Positions 1 through 9,196 are shown, numbered from the stretch's first letter. The stretch is 64,000 bases of DNA from Streptomyces zingiberis (GCF_012034935.1 NZ_JAATEN010000011.1:140972-204971), one strand, 5' to 3'. Translations and numbers: made by a program. Notes: generated by a model not told the origin, from the letters alone.

Positions 1-1
1 C

Positions 2-499
2 TTACCGGACGCCGCCTTCGACGCGGTACTGGCCTGCTGGGTGCTGCCTTACGCGGACGACCCCGACCGTGCGGTCAGGGAGCTGGCCCGGGTCTGTGAC
101 CGGGACACGCCCGGCAGCCGCGTGGTGCTGATCGGCGGCGCTCCGGACAACGAACTCGTCAGCCTCCTCAACGAGGTCTGCGTGCCGATTGCCGGAGAAC
201 CGCACGACCATCAGGGATACTTGCTCGAAAATGCCGCCCGTACTTTGAGTGAGCTGGGTTTCTCGGCCATTTCGCTGCACCGGACCGAAGCCGCGCTGCA
301 TTTCCCCGAATCCGACCCCGAAGAGCGCATTACCGCCGCAGCCGCTCTGCTGACCGATTTCTGGTACGAGGAGCATCCACGCGCGGACGAGATGCGCGTC
401 GCGCTGCGGCCGGCACTCCGCCGGCACTTCGCCCGCCGTCCGTACGCCATCGGGGACCAGGGCATCGTCCTGGTCGCGGTGTGCGGCTCCCGGAACTGA
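2..499 (+). CDS. class I SAM-dependent methyltransferase, C-terminal part (5' end outside window)
   Basis: The reading frame is open from the left edge, so only the last 165 or so residues are present. The segment FDAVLACWVLPY followed by an acidic/arginine helix (DDPDRAVRELARV) matches the post-motif-I region of class I methyltransferases of the Methyltransf_11/25 type. The SAM-binding glycine motif must lie outside the window. The first full codon (positions 2-4) is TTA, the rare leucine codon read by bldA tRNA in Streptomyces. The gene ends 43 bases before the LAL regulator and probably belongs to the same cluster. Substrate is not predictable; with preQ0 genes next door, methylation of a sugar or base of the product is a reasonable guess. 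Confidence 0.75.
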   Translation, partial: LPDAAFDAVLACWVLPYADDPDRAVRELARVCDRDTPGSRVVLIGGAPDNELVSLLNEVCVPIAGEPHDHQGYLLENAARTLSELGFSAISLHRTEAALHFPESDPEERITAAAALLTDFWYEEHPRADEMRVALRPALRRHFARRPYAIGDQGIVLVAVCGSRN

Positions 500-542
500 C
501 CCGGAACCGTGGCCGCGATCCGGCGGAAGGAGCTGTGGGGGA

Positions 543-3500
543 GTGAGCCCGACGGGCAGGGGAAAAGGGCGATTCGCCGGTCGTTACGACCTGCTCCGGG
601 AGCTGTCCCGGGCACTCGACGACACCGCCGGGGACGGAATGGTGAGGTGCGTGGTATCGGGTGAGGCCGGTATCGGACGCACCTCGTTGCTGGGCGCTTT
701 CCTCGGCGGATGCCGGGCCCGCGGTCTCCACGTGGTGCCCGTGACGGCCGCGGCCGGCCAGACGTGGGCGGCGCGCGGACTCCCGGAACCCGCGGGCGGT
801 CTGTGCCCGCCCGGCCCGGTGCCGGGCCCCGCCGGGCGGGCCACCGGGGCGGTCCTGGTGGCCGGGTCCCCGCTCGCCGGCACCGGGGCGGGCCCTGCCG
901 GAGCGGCGAAGGAGCCGTACGAGCCCGCCTCGACCGGCCCGAAGGGTGTCCTGGCGGCGCCGGGCGGAGGGGGGCCGATGGTCCTCACCGTGGACGACGC
1001 CAACCTCGCCGGTGCCGCCCGCCTCCGGCAGGTGCTGCGGATCGTGGCGGAGGCGGCAGGAGGACCGCGCCTGCTCGTGCTGCTCACCGAGCGCGCGGGA
1101 GAACCGCCGGCCGCCCCCGCCGAATACACGGAGCTGACCCTCGGAGCGCGGCGGCTGACGCTCGGAGGGCTGACGCTCCGGGAGACCGGTGAGATGCTCC
1201 AGCCGCTGCTCGCCGGGCGCCCCGGTGGCCGCCTCACTGCCGCGTGCCATCGGCTGACCGCGGGAAACCCCTACCTCCTGGCCTTGCTCGCGACGCACCT
1301 GCGCGACGCGCGCCCCCGGCCCGGCATCGAGGAACTCGACTCCGTGGTGCTCCCGGCCGCCGCCGGCCTGCTCGTCGGACGAGCCGCCCGGCAGCACCCA
1401 CACGCCGTGCGCCTCGCCGAGACCGTCGCGGTGGCCGGCGACTCCGGCGGCGCCGGCCCCGCTCTGATCGCGCACCTCAGCGGCCTCGGCCTGGTGGAGA
1501 CCCTGGAAGGGCTCGACGTCCTGGCACGCGCCAGGCTGGTCACCGACGGCGACGAACTCGAACTGCGGCATCCCCTGCTCGCGCGCACCCTGCTCGGCTC
1601 CATGACGCGGCTGGCCCGCAACGCCATCCACCTCTCCGCCGCCTCCTACCTGCACGAGAGGCACGGGCCCGCGGAACGGGTGGCCGATCACCTCAGCGCC
1701 TCCAGTGTGCCCCACCACGAGGACTGGCCGGCCGGCGTGATGCTGCGTGCGGCCGATACCGCGCGGCAGGCGGGCCACGAGGGGACCGCGCGCAGCTATC
1801 TGGAGACCGTCACGGACACCGCCACCGGCGACGAGCGGCGCCGGGCCGTCCTCGCGCTCGCCGACCTCCACATGGGCGGCGACCCCGCGGGCGGCTCACG
1901 GGAACTGGCCGCCCTGCTCCGCCGTGCCGATGACGATCCGACACGGGGCGCCCTGCTCGCCCGGCTCGGCCGCGTGCTCTCGACACCCGGTCATGCCACC
2001 GGGGACAGCGCGGCCGTACTCGACGTGGCCGGCTCGGAACTGCGCAACACCGCGTTCGAGGACTGGCCCCAGCTACAGCGGCTGGCCCTCCGGCTCACGG
2101 GGGTCTCGCCGGCCGAGGCGATGAACCTCCTGCTCGGTCTCCCGCCGCGGCTGCGGCCGGACGCCGGCACCGCGCGGCATCGGACGGGCACGCGTCCTCG
2201 TCCGGCCGGCGCGGCCGGCGACGGGCCCTTGCGGACCGTCGTCGAGGCCGTCGCCACCTACTACGGTTACCTCATGGACGAGGGCCCGGGCCGCTCGGCC
2301 GACCGCGCCCGTGCCGTCCTCGGCCGCGGTACCCGCTGGTCCGAGATGTGCCCGACAGCGCTCGCCGCCGCGCTGACCGTATTGGTGGACAGTGGCCACC
2401 CCACTGAGGCCGCCGCCCATCTGGACCGGATCGGCGACACCGCGGCGGGAGCGTCCGCCGCCGAACCCTACGGCGGGCGCGCGTACCTCCTCCACGTCGC
2501 AGGGCACATAGCCCGCGTCCGGGGCGACCTCGTGACCGCCCGCCGGCTGCTCGCCGAATGCCTCACGGTCCTCGACGGTCCGAATGCCACGGTCGACGCG
2601 GCGGCCCTGCGCACCAGCGCGGCGGGAATGCTGGCCAACGTGCTGATCAGCCAAGGCGAACTCGGCAAGGCCCAGGTCCTGCTGCGCGACGGCGGCTGGC
2701 TCGGCCGCCTGCCCGCCGGCCACCGGCATCAGGACCTGCTGCTGGCCCGGGCCAGGTGCGCCGCCGCGCTCGGTGCCCTGCCGGACGCGGCCCGTGACCT
2801 CGCGGAACTGCGGGGACGCGCCCGTGCGGGCGGTCTGCGCCGGACCGGAACGACCCTGTGGCGAGCACACGGCGTCGAACTCCTCGACCAGACCGGCGCC
2901 GCGGCCGAGGCCCGCGCCCTGGCGGACCAGCAGGTCCGGTTCGCCCGCGACAGCGGATCCGCCTTCGAACTGGGCCGTGCACTGCGCGTCCTCGCCCGGA
3001 CCGGCGACCGGAACGCCGAGACGCTGCTGCGCAGGGCCGTCGCGCTGCTGGAACTCGGACACACCCCGCTGGACCTCGCCGCCGCCCTCACCGACCTGGC
3101 CGATCTCGACGCGCGGCACGGCCGCCGGAAGGAGTCGACGGCCGCCCTCAACCGCGCGGTGGAACTGGCCGAACGCTGCGGTGCCGGAGAGCTCGCCCTC
3201 CGCGCCGGCAGCCGCATCCTGGTCCTGAGCGGCGACGCGGCGATGCACGCCTCGCTGAGCGGGGTGCTCTCCCTCACCCCGCGCGAGCGCGAGATCCTGG
3301 TGGACGCCATGCGCGGCCTGACCAACCGGCGTATCGCCCACCAGCGGGCGATCACCCGCCGGACCGTCGAACTCCATCTCTCCAGCGCCTACCGCAAGCT
3401 CGGCGTCTCCGGGCGCGACGGCTTTCCCGCCCTGTTCCGCGCCCCCGGCCTGTGGACCTTGCTCACCAGCGCTCCCACGGCCCGTCGTCCCGAGGGCGGA

Positions 3501-3605
3501 CGGACCCCCGGTGGGGCGGGTGAGCTGCCACCTTCGGTGGGCGAGGGCGAGGCCTTCGGACCCGACCGTGAGGTGCCGGGGCGACGGCCCGGTCCAGACT
3601 GGTGA
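543..3605 (+). CDS. LAL-family (large LuxR-type) transcriptional regulator
   Basis: A 1020-residue protein with the architecture of the LAL (MalT-like) regulators found in many actinomycete biosynthetic clusters. An N-terminal AAA-type ATPase carries Walker A GEAGIGRTSL (about residues 40-50) and a Walker B-like strand MVLTVDDAN (about 146-154). A long helical, TPR-like middle follows, and the C-terminal LuxR helix-turn-helix starts at LTPREREIL (about residue 915) and includes RRTVELHLSSAYRKLGV. The GTG start has an AAGGAG-like ribosome site about 12 bases upstream. The Walker A lysine is replaced by arginine (GIGRTS rather than GxGKTS), so ATP hydrolysis may be weak. It probably activates the adjacent queC/preQ0 genes; this is inferred from position. 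Confidence 0.9.
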   Translation: MSPTGRGKGRFAGRYDLLRELSRALDDTAGDGMVRCVVSGEAGIGRTSLLGAFLGGCRARGLHVVPVTAAAGQTWAARGLPEPAGGLCPPGPVPGPAGRATGAVLVAGSPLAGTGAGPAGAAKEPYEPASTGPKGVLAAPGGGGPMVLTVDDANLAGAARLRQVLRIVAEAAGGPRLLVLLTERAGEPPAAPAEYTELTLGARRLTLGGLTLRETGEMLQPLLAGRPGGRLTAACHRLTAGNPYLLALLATHLRDARPRPGIEELDSVVLPAAAGLLVGRAARQHPHAVRLAETVAVAGDSGGAGPALIAHLSGLGLVETLEGLDVLARARLVTDGDELELRHPLLARTLLGSMTRLARNAIHLSAASYLHERHGPAERVADHLSASSVPHHEDWPAGVMLRAADTARQAGHEGTARSYLETVTDTATGDERRRAVLALADLHMGGDPAGGSRELAALLRRADDDPTRGALLARLGRVLSTPGHATGDSAAVLDVAGSELRNTAFEDWPQLQRLALRLTGVSPAEAMNLLLGLPPRLRPDAGTARHRTGTRPRPAGAAGDGPLRTVVEAVATYYGYLMDEGPGRSADRARAVLGRGTRWSEMCPTALAAALTVLVDSGHPTEAAAHLDRIGDTAAGASAAEPYGGRAYLLHVAGHIARVRGDLVTARRLLAECLTVLDGPNATVDAAALRTSAAGMLANVLISQGELGKAQVLLRDGGWLGRLPAGHRHQDLLLARARCAAALGALPDAARDLAELRGRARAGGLRRTGTTLWRAHGVELLDQTGAAAEARALADQQVRFARDSGSAFELGRALRVLARTGDRNAETLLRRAVALLELGHTPLDLAAALTDLADLDARHGRRKESTAALNRAVELAERCGAGELALRAGSRILVLSGDAAMHASLSGVLSLTPREREILVDAMRGLTNRRIAHQRAITRRTVELHLSSAYRKLGVSGRDGFPALFRAPGLWTLLTSAPTARRPEGGRTPGGAGELPPSVGEGEAFGPDREVPGRRPGPDW

Positions 3606-3714
3606 GACGCGAGGCGTCCACCGGCGTCCCCACGGCAACGGGGCGGTCTCCCCCGCCTGCCGGATGCCGCACCGGTCCGCCCGGCTCCCGTGACAGACCA
3701 GAGGAAGGCACACG

Positions 3715-4467
3715 ATGACCGCAGACCCCGCCGCGTGGGAAGCCGACGACGGCAAGGACGCGCCTGACCCGTTCCTCACCGTCGTCGTCCTGTCCGGCGG
3801 CATGGACTCCACCACCTTGATGGCCCATTACACGGCGCTGCGTCACCGTCTGGTGGCGCTCACCGTCGACTACGGCCAGCGCCACCGGAAGGAGATCGAG
3901 TCGGCCCGCCTGGTCGCCGCGCACTACGGCGCCGCACACCACGTCCTCGACCTCACCGGACTCGGAGCGCTCCTGAACGGCTCCGCGCTCACCGACGACC
4001 GTGTGGAGGTACCCGCCGGCCACTACGCCGAGCAGTCCATGCGGGCCACGGTGGTACCGAACCGCAACGCGGTCCTCGCCAACGCCGCCGTGTCCGTGGC
4101 GGTCGCCCACCGGGCCGGGACCGTCGCGCTCGGCATGCACGCCGGGGACCATTTCATCTACCCCGACTGCCGCCCGGTCTTCCTCACCGCCCTGCGGGAA
4201 CTGGTCGCCGTCGCCAACGAGGGTTTCCCGACTCCCCAGGTGGAGGCGCCCTTCATGAGCTGGACCAAAGGCCGGATCGCCGAACACGGCACCCGGCTCG
4301 GCGCGCCGCTGGAGGCCAGCTGGTCCTGTTACCGGGGCGGCGAGGCGCACTGCGGCACCTGCGGCACCTGCTACGAGCGCCGTGAGGCGTTCAAGGAGGC
4401 CGGAGTCCCCGACCCCACGCGGTACCTGGACGACACCACTGTCTTCACCCCGCCGGTTCCCCGGTGA
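3715..4467 (+). CDS. queC: 7-cyano-7-deazaguanine (preQ0) synthase QueC
   Basis: A 250-residue ATP-dependent enzyme that converts 7-carboxy-7-deazaguanine and ammonia to preQ0. The PP-loop motif LSGGMDSTT lies near residue 27, and the C-terminus has the zinc cysteine cluster CYRGGEAHCGTCGTC. The length is normal for QueC. An AGAGGAAGG ribosome site precedes the ATG. The gene overlaps the next (FkbM-type) gene by 4 bases, so the two are translationally coupled. The other preQ0 genes (folE, queE, queD) are on the opposite strand 3-5 kb away. No queF, tgt or queA is present in the window, which favours a role in a secreted deazapurine product over tRNA queuosine. Confidence 0.97.
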   Translation: MTADPAAWEADDGKDAPDPFLTVVVLSGGMDSTTLMAHYTALRHRLVALTVDYGQRHRKEIESARLVAAHYGAAHHVLDLTGLGALLNGSALTDDRVEVPAGHYAEQSMRATVVPNRNAVLANAAVSVAVAHRAGTVALGMHAGDHFIYPDCRPVFLTALRELVAVANEGFPTPQVEAPFMSWTKGRIAEHGTRLGAPLEASWSCYRGGEAHCGTCGTCYERREAFKEAGVPDPTRYLDDTTVFTPPVPR

Positions 4468-5243
4468 GCGGCATCGCGGCCGACACCGGTCTGCACAAGG
4501 TCGAGCTGGCCCCCGGAACCTGGTTCTGGGTCCCCCACGAGGGCGAGGCCCACTGGCAGTACGGGGAGATGTTCCGGGAGGGCTGTTACGACGACGTGCG
4601 CCTGCCGGCCGACGCACTCGTCGTGGACGTCGGAGCCAACATCGGCCTCTTCAGCTACTTCGTGCGGCAGCTCAGCCCCACCGCACGGGTCCTCGCCTTC
4701 GAACCCATGCCGCTCCCGCTGGCCGCGCTGCGCCGCAATCTCGACCTGCACGGCATGGCGGCGGGGGTGACGGTGCAGGAGTGCGCGCTCGGAGCGCGGA
4801 CGGAGGAGGCCGTGCCCTTCGTCTACTACCCGAGGGCGCCCGGCAACTCCACCCGCTACCCCGAGCAGAAGGAACTCCAGATCGACGTGCTCTCACGGGA
4901 GGGCCCGCGCGAGTACGTCCGTTCGTACTACGTCGGCACGCAGGTCCCGGTGCGCGTGGAGCGCCTCTCCGCCTTCCTCACCCGCGGCGATCGGGTCGAC
5001 CTGTTGAAGATCGACGTCGAGGGTGCCGAACTCGACGTGCTGCACGGCATCGAAGCGGCTCACTGGCCGCTCCTCGACCAGGTCGTGCTGGAGGTGCAGG
5101 ATCTGGACGGCCGGCTCGACGCGGTACTCGCGCTGCTGGAGCTGCGGGGTCTGACCGCCGCCGTCCGTCCCGCTCCGCTCATTCCCGCCGACATCCGCAC
5201 GTACGTCGTGCACGCGGTCCGCGCGAAGACCGGGACCGCCTGA
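4464..5243 (+). CDS. FkbM-family SAM-dependent methyltransferase
   Basis: A 259-residue protein with the FkbM methyltransferase fold. Motif I is VVDVGANIGLFSYF (about residues 53-66), followed by the acidic adenosine-binding strand VLAFEPMP and the family motif LLKIDVEGAELDVL (about residue 180). FkbM-type enzymes usually O-methylate hydroxyls, often on sugars or macrolides. The GTG start overlaps the queC stop codon, so it is co-translated with queC. It probably methylates a sugar or the deazapurine scaffold of the cluster product. Its stop codon lies inside the left arm of a very strong terminator hairpin. Confidence 0.9.
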   Translation: MSGIAADTGLHKVELAPGTWFWVPHEGEAHWQYGEMFREGCYDDVRLPADALVVDVGANIGLFSYFVRQLSPTARVLAFEPMPLPLAALRRNLDLHGMAAGVTVQECALGARTEEAVPFVYYPRAPGNSTRYPEQKELQIDVLSREGPREYVRSYYVGTQVPVRVERLSAFLTRGDRVDLLKIDVEGAELDVLHGIEAAHWPLLDQVVLEVQDLDGRLDAVLALLELRGLTAAVRPAPLIPADIRTYVVHAVRAKTGTA

Positions 5244-5291
5244 TCGCCGTGCCCGGCGGCGTGTGGGTCGCCGGGCACGGCGATCAGGCGG
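5236..5291. terminator. bidirectional terminator between convergent FkbM and GT2 genes
   Basis: Two 23-base arms (5236-5258 and 5269-5291) are perfectly complementary around a 10-base loop. The left arm contains the stop codon of the FkbM-type gene, and the minus-strand GT2 gene ends 60 bases further right. There is no T-run, as is common for Streptomyces terminators. Confidence 0.85.
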
Positions 5292-5350
5292 CCGGACGGT
5301 GGCCGGGTGGGGCGGGGGCTTCGGGACCGTATCCGGCCAGGCCCGCCCGG

Positions 5351-6607
5351 CTACCGGACGGTCCGGCCGAGGAAGGGAACATCCACTCGGGCCCCCAGCC
5401 GGTGTGCTTCCGACCGGATGTGCGCCTGCCACCGTTCCCACAGACCCGAGAGCCGGGAGGTGACCAGGATCCGGTCCACCGAACCGCCGGCGCGGGGCAG
5501 ACGGACTCCGAGGGCGTGGCCCACCTCCCCCGGGGCGGCGGACCCCGTAAGACGGCCGTCGAAGTCGAACAGCCGGACATCCGCGACGAGGCCGGTGGGC
5601 GGATCGGCACCGCAGCCCAGCACCACGACCCGCTGATCGCCGGTGACCTCGCGCAGCAGGGCGAGTTCACCGCGCACGTCGGTCCCGCGCGCCTGCTCGG
5701 CGGCCGCCAGGACGAGGCGGTATTCGTCCTCGACGTTCCACTCGTGGCGGAGCTCGAACCGGTCGGCGGGCCGGGCGAAGAAGGCCCACAGCAGCTCCGT
5801 CACCGGTTCGGGATGTTTGTCGGCGAGCATCGCGATGTTGGCCGCGTTGCTGGCCAGGTCGTCGCCCGGGGACCGCTGGTGCGGGGTGTCGAGCGCCCAG
5901 GCCGCCCGGCTGACCGTGAAAGGGGTGCCGGCCCGGTGCAGCCGGTAGCCGAGGTCGAGGTCCTCGCCGCCCCAACTGCGGAAGTCCTCGTCGAAGCCGC
6001 CGACGGCCCGGAAGTCGGCGCTGCTCACGGAGCAGTTGACGGACCAGAACCACTGCCAGGGGACCACCGTGCCCGCCAGGTCGTACCCGAACCGTTCGAA
6101 CGACGGCTGCCGGACGTCACGCAGCACGTCGGCATCGCCGTGACGGCGCACCGCCTCGGCGGGAAGGAGATCCTGCCGGGCCGCGGCGAGGGCGTCCGGC
6201 AGGCTCATGTCCGGCCGGTAGCCGTAGGTGTAGCCGACCACCGCGCGTGGTCCGCGGGCGTGGGCGGCCAGGTGTGCGCGGACGAAGTCCGGACCGGGTC
6301 TGACTCCCGCGTCGATGAAGATCAGGACCGGTGCCGAGGCCAGCCGGGCGCCGGCGTTGCGTGCGGCGGCGGCCCGGAAGCCCTGGTCCTCCTGGAAGCA
6401 GTAGCGCACCGCGAGCCTGCCGCCGAACTCCTGGACCACCGCGCGTGTGTGATCGGCCGACCCGTCGTCGGCGACCACCACCTCGAAGGCGCCCTCGTCG
6501 GGCGGCCGGCTGGCGGCCAGCGCCGCCAAGGTGCCCCGCAGCAGCTCCGCCCGGTTGTAGGTGGGGATGACGACGGCGGCCGAGGGGCCGCCGGGGCCCG
6601 CCGCCAT
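5351..6607 (-). CDS. family 2 glycosyltransferase
   Basis: A 418-residue GT-A fold glycosyltransferase. The N-terminus SAAVVIPTYNRAELLRGTL and the VVADDGSADHT segment are the classical GT2 nucleotide-sugar binding region. RNAGARLASAPVLIFIDAG gives the metal-site region, and WGGEDLDLGYRLHRAG (about residue 210) is the glyco_transf_7C acceptor motif. A C-terminal part of about 150 residues is not recognised. I chose the ATG at 6607 because the GT2 core starts 10 residues later and the upstream GT4 gene stops only 2 bases before it. Last gene of the queD-queE-folE-GT4-GT2 operon. The sugar and acceptor are unknown; a preQ0 glycoside is the contextual inference. Confidence 0.88.
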   Translation of the reverse strand: MAAGPGGPSAAVVIPTYNRAELLRGTLAALAASRPPDEGAFEVVVADDGSADHTRAVVQEFGGRLAVRYCFQEDQGFRAAAARNAGARLASAPVLIFIDAGVRPGPDFVRAHLAAHARGPRAVVGYTYGYRPDMSLPDALAAARQDLLPAEAVRRHGDADVLRDVRQPSFERFGYDLAGTVVPWQWFWSVNCSVSSADFRAVGGFDEDFRSWGGEDLDLGYRLHRAGTPFTVSRAAWALDTPHQRSPGDDLASNAANIAMLADKHPEPVTELLWAFFARPADRFELRHEWNVEDEYRLVLAAAEQARGTDVRGELALLREVTGDQRVVVLGCGADPPTGLVADVRLFDFDGRLTGSAAPGEVGHALGVRLPRAGGSVDRILVTSRLSGLWERWQAHIRSEAHRLGARVDVPFLGRTVR

Positions 6608-6609
6608 GC

Positions 6610-7818
6610 CTACGCCCCGTCCGGTGCGGGGACGGGCGCCGGCCCTCCGGTGGTGAGCCGCAGGAACTCGGCAGCCACGGCCGCGGGAGAGAGCGACGCC
6701 ACCTGACGGAGCGCCTGCCGCGACGCGGCCCGGTAGGCGTCCGGGTCGGCGAGCAACGCGGTGGTGGCCCCCCAGAGGCGGCCGGCGCTCACGGTGAAGT
6801 CGTTGGTCTCCAACGTGCGGCCGGTCAGCGCCGGCAGGTGGCCGAAACCGTTCACCACGTCGAGGTCCACCAGCCGTCCCGCCTCGCCGACCAGCACCGG
6901 CAGATGCCCGAAGCCGTAGCCGACCACCGGCGTGCCGACCGAAAGGGACTCCGCGGCGACGTTGCCGAACGTCTCCGGGCTCGTGGAGGGCACCAGCGTG
7001 ACGGCGGCCCCGGCCAGGAAGGGCTGTACCTCCTGCCAGGGAATGGCGGGCAGTATCTCGACGTCCGGCAGGGCGGCGGCCCGCGACCGGGCGGCTTTGA
7101 TCATGTCGGCCTGCATACCGGGCCACAGTTCGAACCCCGCCTCGGCGATGACGATCTGGACAGGCCTGCCGAGGTCCCCGGGACAGGCGTCCAGCAGTTC
7201 GGTGATGCCTTTGGACGGGTCGGCGCGGGTGACGATCCGCACCGGGCCGGTCCGGCGCAGCCGCTCACGCTCCGGTGCCTCCGGCACGGTGCCGTGTCCG
7301 GCCCGCCCGCCGGGCACGGCGTTGGGCAGCGCGCGCCAGCCGGCGGTGTCCAGCCCGGCGCGCACCGCCTCCTCGATCATGAAAGGGCTGACCGGGAGCA
7401 CCACGTCCGGACGGTGTGCCAGCGCGCGCCGCATGTGGTCGTCCACGCGCAGGAAGTGCACCATGAGCGCGGTGCGCACACCGGGTGGTGCGGGACTGAG
7501 GAAGCCGAGGCCCACCACGGCGTCGGCCCAGCAGACCACATCGGCGTCGAACCGGCCGAGGATGTCCGGCAACTCGCGGCGTACCGGCCCGGGCTTGTCG
7601 AACAACTGGGGAAGTTCGTCGAAGAGCAGCGGGCGGGGAAGGGTGACCGAGTCGAGCCGGACCACGTCCGGCCCGTCCTCGGCCCGTGCCGGCCCGGCCG
7701 CGATGATCAGTGCGTTGTGGCCGGTCGAGCGCAGGCCGTCGGCGAGTGAGTCGACGGCGCGCTCGACCCCCGCGGGTTCGTCGGAGGCGTGGGTCAGCAG
7801 GACGAAGGCAACGTTCAT
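6610..7818 (-). CDS. family 4 (GT-B) glycosyltransferase
   Basis: A 402-residue retaining-type glycosyltransferase. The N-terminal Rossmann half begins NVAFVLLTH..EPAGVERAVDSLADGL, and the C-terminal half has the donor-binding stretch VPSTSPETFGNVAAESLSVG (E-x7-E motif) typical of GT4. A GAGGAG ribosome site precedes the ATG by about 6 bases. It sits 63 bases after folE and 2 bases before GT2, so the two glycosyltransferases should be made together, consistent with sequential or paired sugar additions. Donor sugar not predictable. Confidence 0.9.
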   Translation of the reverse strand: MNVAFVLLTHASDEPAGVERAVDSLADGLRSTGHNALIIAAGPARAEDGPDVVRLDSVTLPRPLLFDELPQLFDKPGPVRRELPDILGRFDADVVCWADAVVGLGFLSPAPPGVRTALMVHFLRVDDHMRRALAHRPDVVLPVSPFMIEEAVRAGLDTAGWRALPNAVPGGRAGHGTVPEAPERERLRRTGPVRIVTRADPSKGITELLDACPGDLGRPVQIVIAEAGFELWPGMQADMIKAARSRAAALPDVEILPAIPWQEVQPFLAGAAVTLVPSTSPETFGNVAAESLSVGTPVVGYGFGHLPVLVGEAGRLVDLDVVNGFGHLPALTGRTLETNDFTVSAGRLWGATTALLADPDAYRAASRQALRQVASLSPAAVAAEFLRLTTGGPAPVPAPDGA

Positions 7819-7881
7819 CTGGGACTCCTCAGGAGCGCTTGGGAGCTTGCCGGCCGGAGTGCCACCGGCGGGCCCGCGCGG

Positions 7882-8481
7882 TCAGCCGGGGAAGGCGATG
7901 GCAACCAGCTCCTGGCGGATTGGGCCGTACTCCTCGAAGACACCGTGGAAGACCGAGGAGGTCATCCGGGCCGGAGTACGGATACCGCGCATGCTCATGC
8001 ACAGGTGCTCGCCCTGCGCGACCACCGCGACGTCCGGCGAACCGGTCACCGCGCCGATCTCGTCGGCGATGTCCTGTACGAGACGCTCCTGCACCTGGAG
8101 CCGGTGCGCGTGGCGTTGCGCGATGCGGGCGAACTTGGACAGGCCCAGGACCTCGCCGAGTGGGCGGTAGGCGATGGTGACCGAGCAGCTGAACGGCAGC
8201 AGATGGTGCTCGCACAGCGACCACAGCTGTAGGTCCCCCACGATGACGACCTGACCGCTGGTGGACAGGGGGAAGCTGGTGCTGGTGTTGCCGGCGTCGT
8301 ACTGGCTGAACTCCCGCCACCAGCGGGCGAAACGGGCCGGGGTCTCCTTCAGACCGTCACGGTCCGGGTCCTCACCGATCTCCACCAGCAGCTGCCGTGC
8401 GACGTCCTCCAGCGGGTCACGTCTCCGGTCCTGCTCCGGCTCGCCGGACGCGCCGGTGCGTTCGTCATGCGTCGTGGTCAT
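7882..8481 (-). CDS. folE: GTP cyclohydrolase I
   Basis: A 199-residue enzyme that converts GTP to 7,8-dihydroneopterin triphosphate, the first step towards preQ0. Zinc and catalytic motifs are visible: SLCEHHLLPF (about residue 95), GLSKFARIAQRHAHRLQVQERL, and the second zinc cysteine in GEHLCMSMRG. The ATG overlaps the queE stop codon (ATGA). Its place inside a que operon indicates a dedicated paralogue for the cluster; a housekeeping folE probably exists elsewhere in the genome (inference). Confidence 0.96.
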   Translation of the reverse strand: MTTTHDERTGASGEPEQDRRRDPLEDVARQLLVEIGEDPDRDGLKETPARFARWWREFSQYDAGNTSTSFPLSTSGQVVIVGDLQLWSLCEHHLLPFSCSVTIAYRPLGEVLGLSKFARIAQRHAHRLQVQERLVQDIADEIGAVTGSPDVAVVAQGEHLCMSMRGIRTPARMTSSVFHGVFEEYGPIRQELVAIAFPG

Positions 8482-9196
8482 GTACCCCTCCGGTCACCCC
8501 ATATGGAGATGTGCAACCGAGTTGTCAGATTCCATCCACGGGCCACCACGGCGTCACCGAGCGAGGCGAGGTTGCGGTCCAGTTCCTGCCGCGACCGCGC
8601 GACGGGCATGATCCACACCGGGGACCTGCCGAGGTGCGCCGTGACCGTCGTGACCTCGTCCAGGTCCTCCGGCCCCCGGCAGACGAACTTGAACGCTGTG
8701 CCCGGCACCGCCGCCAGCGCGGACAGCGCCTCCGGCACGATGCGCCGTGCCTCCGGCTCACCGGAATGGGCGAGCTTGGGAGAGACGTTGAAGCGGACCA
8801 TCGCCGTCACCTCGGGCGCGGGCACGACCGTTCCGTTCGTCTCGATCTCCACCTGGTGACCGCTCCCGGTCAGGTCGCGCAGCAGGGGCACCAGGCGGCG
8901 CTGCTGGTTCAACGGCTCCCCGCCGGACACCACGATCAGCGGCACCGCGAAGGCCCGCAGCCGCCGGGCGACCTCCTGCCACGGCATCGCGTGCAGCTCC
9001 GCGCGGGGGTCCCACGCCTTCCCGGAATCGCTACTGCCGGTCCAGTCCCAGGTGTACGGCGTATCGCACCACGTGCACCCCAGATTGCAGCCGCCGAGCC
9101 GGACGAAGGCGCAGCACCGGCCCAGTGAGGGCCCTTCTCCCTGGACGGCCCTCAAGTCGGGCCGAAGATCTCGTTCACGACGAGCTTCGGTTCCAC
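8478..9196 (-). pseudogene. queE: 7-carboxy-7-deazaguanine synthase QueE, frameshifted near its N-terminus
   Basis: A radical SAM enzyme that makes 7-carboxy-7-deazaguanine from QueD product. The body is intact: VQGEGPSLG, the cluster motif CNLGCTWCDTPYTWD (CX3CX2C), VSGGEPLNQQ and the C-terminal LHISIWGDRRG. The natural N-terminus (GTG at 9196, VEPKLVVNEIFGPT) is in another frame and meets a TGA at 9154-9152. Removing eight bases (9148-9155) rejoins the frames to give GPTVQGEGPS, the expected family sequence. Either the gene is broken, the base calls are wrong, or translation begins at the TTG at 9155, which has no evident ribosome site and would lose the first strand. It lies between queD and folE and overlaps folE by 4 bases. 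Confidence 0.85.

Noticed and set aside
2073..3815. Long minus-strand frames opposite the LAL regulator
   Set aside because: No motifs; third-position GC pattern and domain content support only the plus-strand gene.
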